Source: Biostraticola tofi (GTDB lineage Bacteria; Pseudomonadota; Gammaproteobacteria; Enterobacterales; Enterobacteriaceae). From it: DNA of 64,000 bases. Positions 62,374 to 64,000 of the stretch are shown here, piece after piece. The notes below the pieces were generated by a model. The model did not search any database and was not told the DNA's origin. It saw only the letters and a program-made list of their open reading frames with translations. The stretch covers positions 496,001-560,000 of the forward strand of contig NZ_SMCR01000001.1 in NCBI RefSeq assembly GCF_004343195.1, in the 5' to 3' direction. Each line of letters opens with the position of its first letter. Position 1 is the first letter of the stretch. Both the position numbers and the translations under genes were made by a program.

Positions 62374-64000
62374 TATTGCGGCTCCTTGCCGTTGGTTTGC
62401 CTGGGCGGCAGCGGTACAAAATAGCCAATCAACAGCACCAGTACCGCCACCCCCAGGAAGGCGATTGCCCGGCCCAGTCCACCGCCGGAGGCACTGTCGA
62501 TAATAAAGAGTTTCACGATCGTCACAGCGAGAATGCCGATGCCGCAGAACCATAGCGGGCGCGACCCGCGCCGATTGGCAAACAGCATGGCAAGCAAGGC
62601 CGACAGGGTCCACACCAGCGCAAAGGTGGTCTGTACCAGCCTGGAAGCCCATAACGGTTCGGCTGACCAGGCAAGCTCGCCGTACCAGGCCAGGCCGCGC
62701 AGCAGCACGCCATTCAGCCACCAGGCCAGCAGCACCGCCAGCAGGATGCCCGCCTTGGGCAGCAGTAGCTGCTGTATCCTCGGACCCAGGTTTCGCAGCC
62801 ACACATACAGGGTCATCAGCATCAGCAGCGCCCCCTCTTCCAACGGGTTGATGATGGGCAGATAACGCCATCGGTACAGTTGTCCATCCAGCAGGTTACC
62901 GGCTGCGAGCAGCCACAGCAGACCCGGCAGCAGCGGTAATAATCCGGCCTGCCAGTATAGTTGCGGGTGTCGTGTAAGCGGCCAGCGTCCGCTGTTGTCC
63001 AGCCATTTCACTGCCAGCACCGGCAGCGACAGGCCAACGGCCAAAGCGGCAAACTGCCACGCGGTATTGCCCCAGGGCAGGTCAGCCACCTGCCAGACCA
63101 GTTCAATAGCGATAAGCATCAGCACCAGCCAGAACCCCGCCAGGTGCAGCGCCTGCCCCAACCCCGATGGATAACGGTGGTCGGCTAACACCGGTAGCCG
63201 GGATTCTTCGCGCTTAAGGATAACCATGCCGGAAACCAGAGCCAGCGGCCAGGCCAGCGCCCAGTACCCCGCCGATAGCGGATGCCCACTTTGCAGCCAT
63301 TGCAGTGCGGCCAGCGCCACCGCCACCGGCCACAGCAGCCAGCTGGCCTGGCGCAGCAACAGCCATTGCAGTCGGCTGCCCAGCAACAGCCATAGCCAGA
63401 CCGACAGGGTCATCAGCAGCAGCATCAGCATGGCGCCGGCTGAATTCAGCCCCAGCAGATCCCGGGCGACGCCCGCCAGGGTCCATAGCCAGAACACCAG
63501 CGACAGCCCGAGGAATCCTTGGCTGAACATCGGTTGCAGCCGAGGGGATTTATCCCCCTGGCGATGCCAGAGCACGCCGGCCGCCATCAGCGCCGCTGAC
63601 ACCAGAACGAATACCGTGGTAAATGAGACGAAGGTCATTCCAAGCGTCCAGGCCCGTACCGCCGCCCCGGCCCCCAGCAGCATCACCGCGGTGCCGCTCC
63701 ACCACAGGCGACGTTGGTCCTGGTTAAGGCCCAGCCATACCATGGCCAGCCCTTCCAAGGTCCAGGCCATGGCGGTCCAGCGGGCCGACAGCGCCAGCGG
63801 GATGGCCAGGGTCGCAAAGGCCACGCCCAGCACCAGCCCGGACAGGCTCAGCATCCGCCCCATGCCCGGCCAGCGGGTAAAAGCGATGCGGGCCGCCAGT
63901 AAATAGAACAGGCCAAAACCGAGCGCGGAAAACGCCGGCCCGAATTCCCAGTGCCGGGTCAGCGCATACTGATAACCAAAGCCTAGCAGCGGCGCGCCAA
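62373..64000 (-). CDS. DUF2339-family multi-pass membrane protein, 5' end cut by window edge
   Basis: The frame is open to the right edge, so the visible 541 residues are only the C-terminal part. Nearly the whole stretch is hydrophobic, with well over ten predicted membrane helices rich in tryptophan and leucine. The incoming edge segment APLLGFGYQYALTRHWEFGP is typical of DUF2339. It forms a two-gene unit with the DUF3999 protein. A role in envelope structure is often suggested but not shown here. Confidence 0.88.
   Translation of the reverse strand, partial: GAPLLGFGYQYALTRHWEFGPAFSALGFGLFYLLAARIAFTRWPGMGRMLSLSGLVLGVAFATLAIPLALSARWTAMAWTLEGLAMVWLGLNQDQRRLWWSGTAVMLLGAGAAVRAWTLGMTFVSFTTVFVLVSAALMAAGVLWHRQGDKSPRLQPMFSQGFLGLSLVFWLWTLAGVARDLLGLNSAGAMLMLLLMTLSVWLWLLLGSRLQWLLLRQASWLLWPVAVALAALQWLQSGHPLSAGYWALAWPLALVSGMVILKREESRLPVLADHRYPSGLGQALHLAGFWLVLMLIAIELVWQVADLPWGNTAWQFAALAVGLSLPVLAVKWLDNSGRWPLTRHPQLYWQAGLLPLLPGLLWLLAAGNLLDGQLYRWRYLPIINPLEEGALLMLMTLYVWLRNLGPRIQQLLLPKAGILLAVLLAWWLNGVLLRGLAWYGELAWSAEPLWASRLVQTTFALVWTLSALLAMLFANRRGSRPLWFCGIGILAVTIVKLFIIDSASGGGLGRAIAFLGVAVLVLLIGYFVPLPPRQTNGKEPQ

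Noticed and set aside
1-64000. CRISPR arrays, insertion sequences, tRNA genes or prophage
   Set aside because: No repeat-spacer pattern, transposase, cloverleaf or phage structural gene was seen; the tandem repeats present have no unique spacers.

Overview
The window is chromosomal DNA of a Gram-negative gammaproteobacterium, almost certainly in the order Enterobacterales. The fumarate reductase FrdABCD, the malate:quinone oxidoreductase with its leader peptide, the LpxP-type lipid A acyltransferase and the type VI secretion system (T6SS) gene order are all close to the enterobacterial versions. Most coding DNA is GC-rich, with AT-rich intergenic regions. I cannot fix the family or genus. I see no rRNA or tRNA gene, insertion sequence, prophage or CRISPR array.

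Left part (1-14.7 kb): a short-chain dehydrogenase (cut by the window edge) diverges from a TetR regulator. A DeoR-type regulator, an inositol-monophosphatase-like phosphatase and a YbjJ-like MFS transporter follow, then a penicillin-binding-type serine hydrolase. A GntR/FadR regulator heads an operon for a peptide-type ABC importer: binding protein, two permeases and a double ATPase. A cytoplasmic gamma-glutamyltransferase-family enzyme sits inside it. The layout recalls the E. coli glutathione importer gsi, but with a GGT-type hydrolase in place of IaaA.

Middle part (14.7-32.8 kb): a compact eight-gene minus-strand operon encodes a GntR regulator, a SsuABC/TauABC-like importer, a quinone-oxidoreductase-like dehydrogenase, a PaaI-like thioesterase, a VOC/glyoxalase-like protein and an acyl-CoA synthetase. 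It reads as uptake plus CoA-dependent catabolism of an unidentified acid. Next come lpxP, a COG0523 GTPase behind a Zur-like box, mqo, and frdABCD with a DASS-family anion permease. The frd promoter carries a perfect FNR box placed at -41.5 from a predicted start. A candidate tiny RNA lies between mqo and frd.

Right part (32.8-59.7 kb, minus strand): a T6SS locus with all 13 core genes in the order tssB, C, K, L, an OmpA-like gene, hcp, clpV, vgrG, a cargo module, PAAR, an accessory gene, tssM, A, F, G, J, E. The cargo module is an unrecognised 803-residue protein straight after vgrG, followed by two tandem lipoproteins with a cysteine-less formylglycine-generating-enzyme fold. My reading is a new toxin with duplicated immunity proteins. 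It is AT-richer than the core genes and is the most novel item here. The VgrG ends in a transthyretin-like domain suited to docking that cargo, and TssM lacks the Walker A motif.

Right edge (59.7-64 kb): about 1.2 kb of AT-rich non-coding DNA upstream of the T6SS with a 25-bp palindrome, then a DUF3999 protein and a DUF2339 membrane protein that runs off the window.
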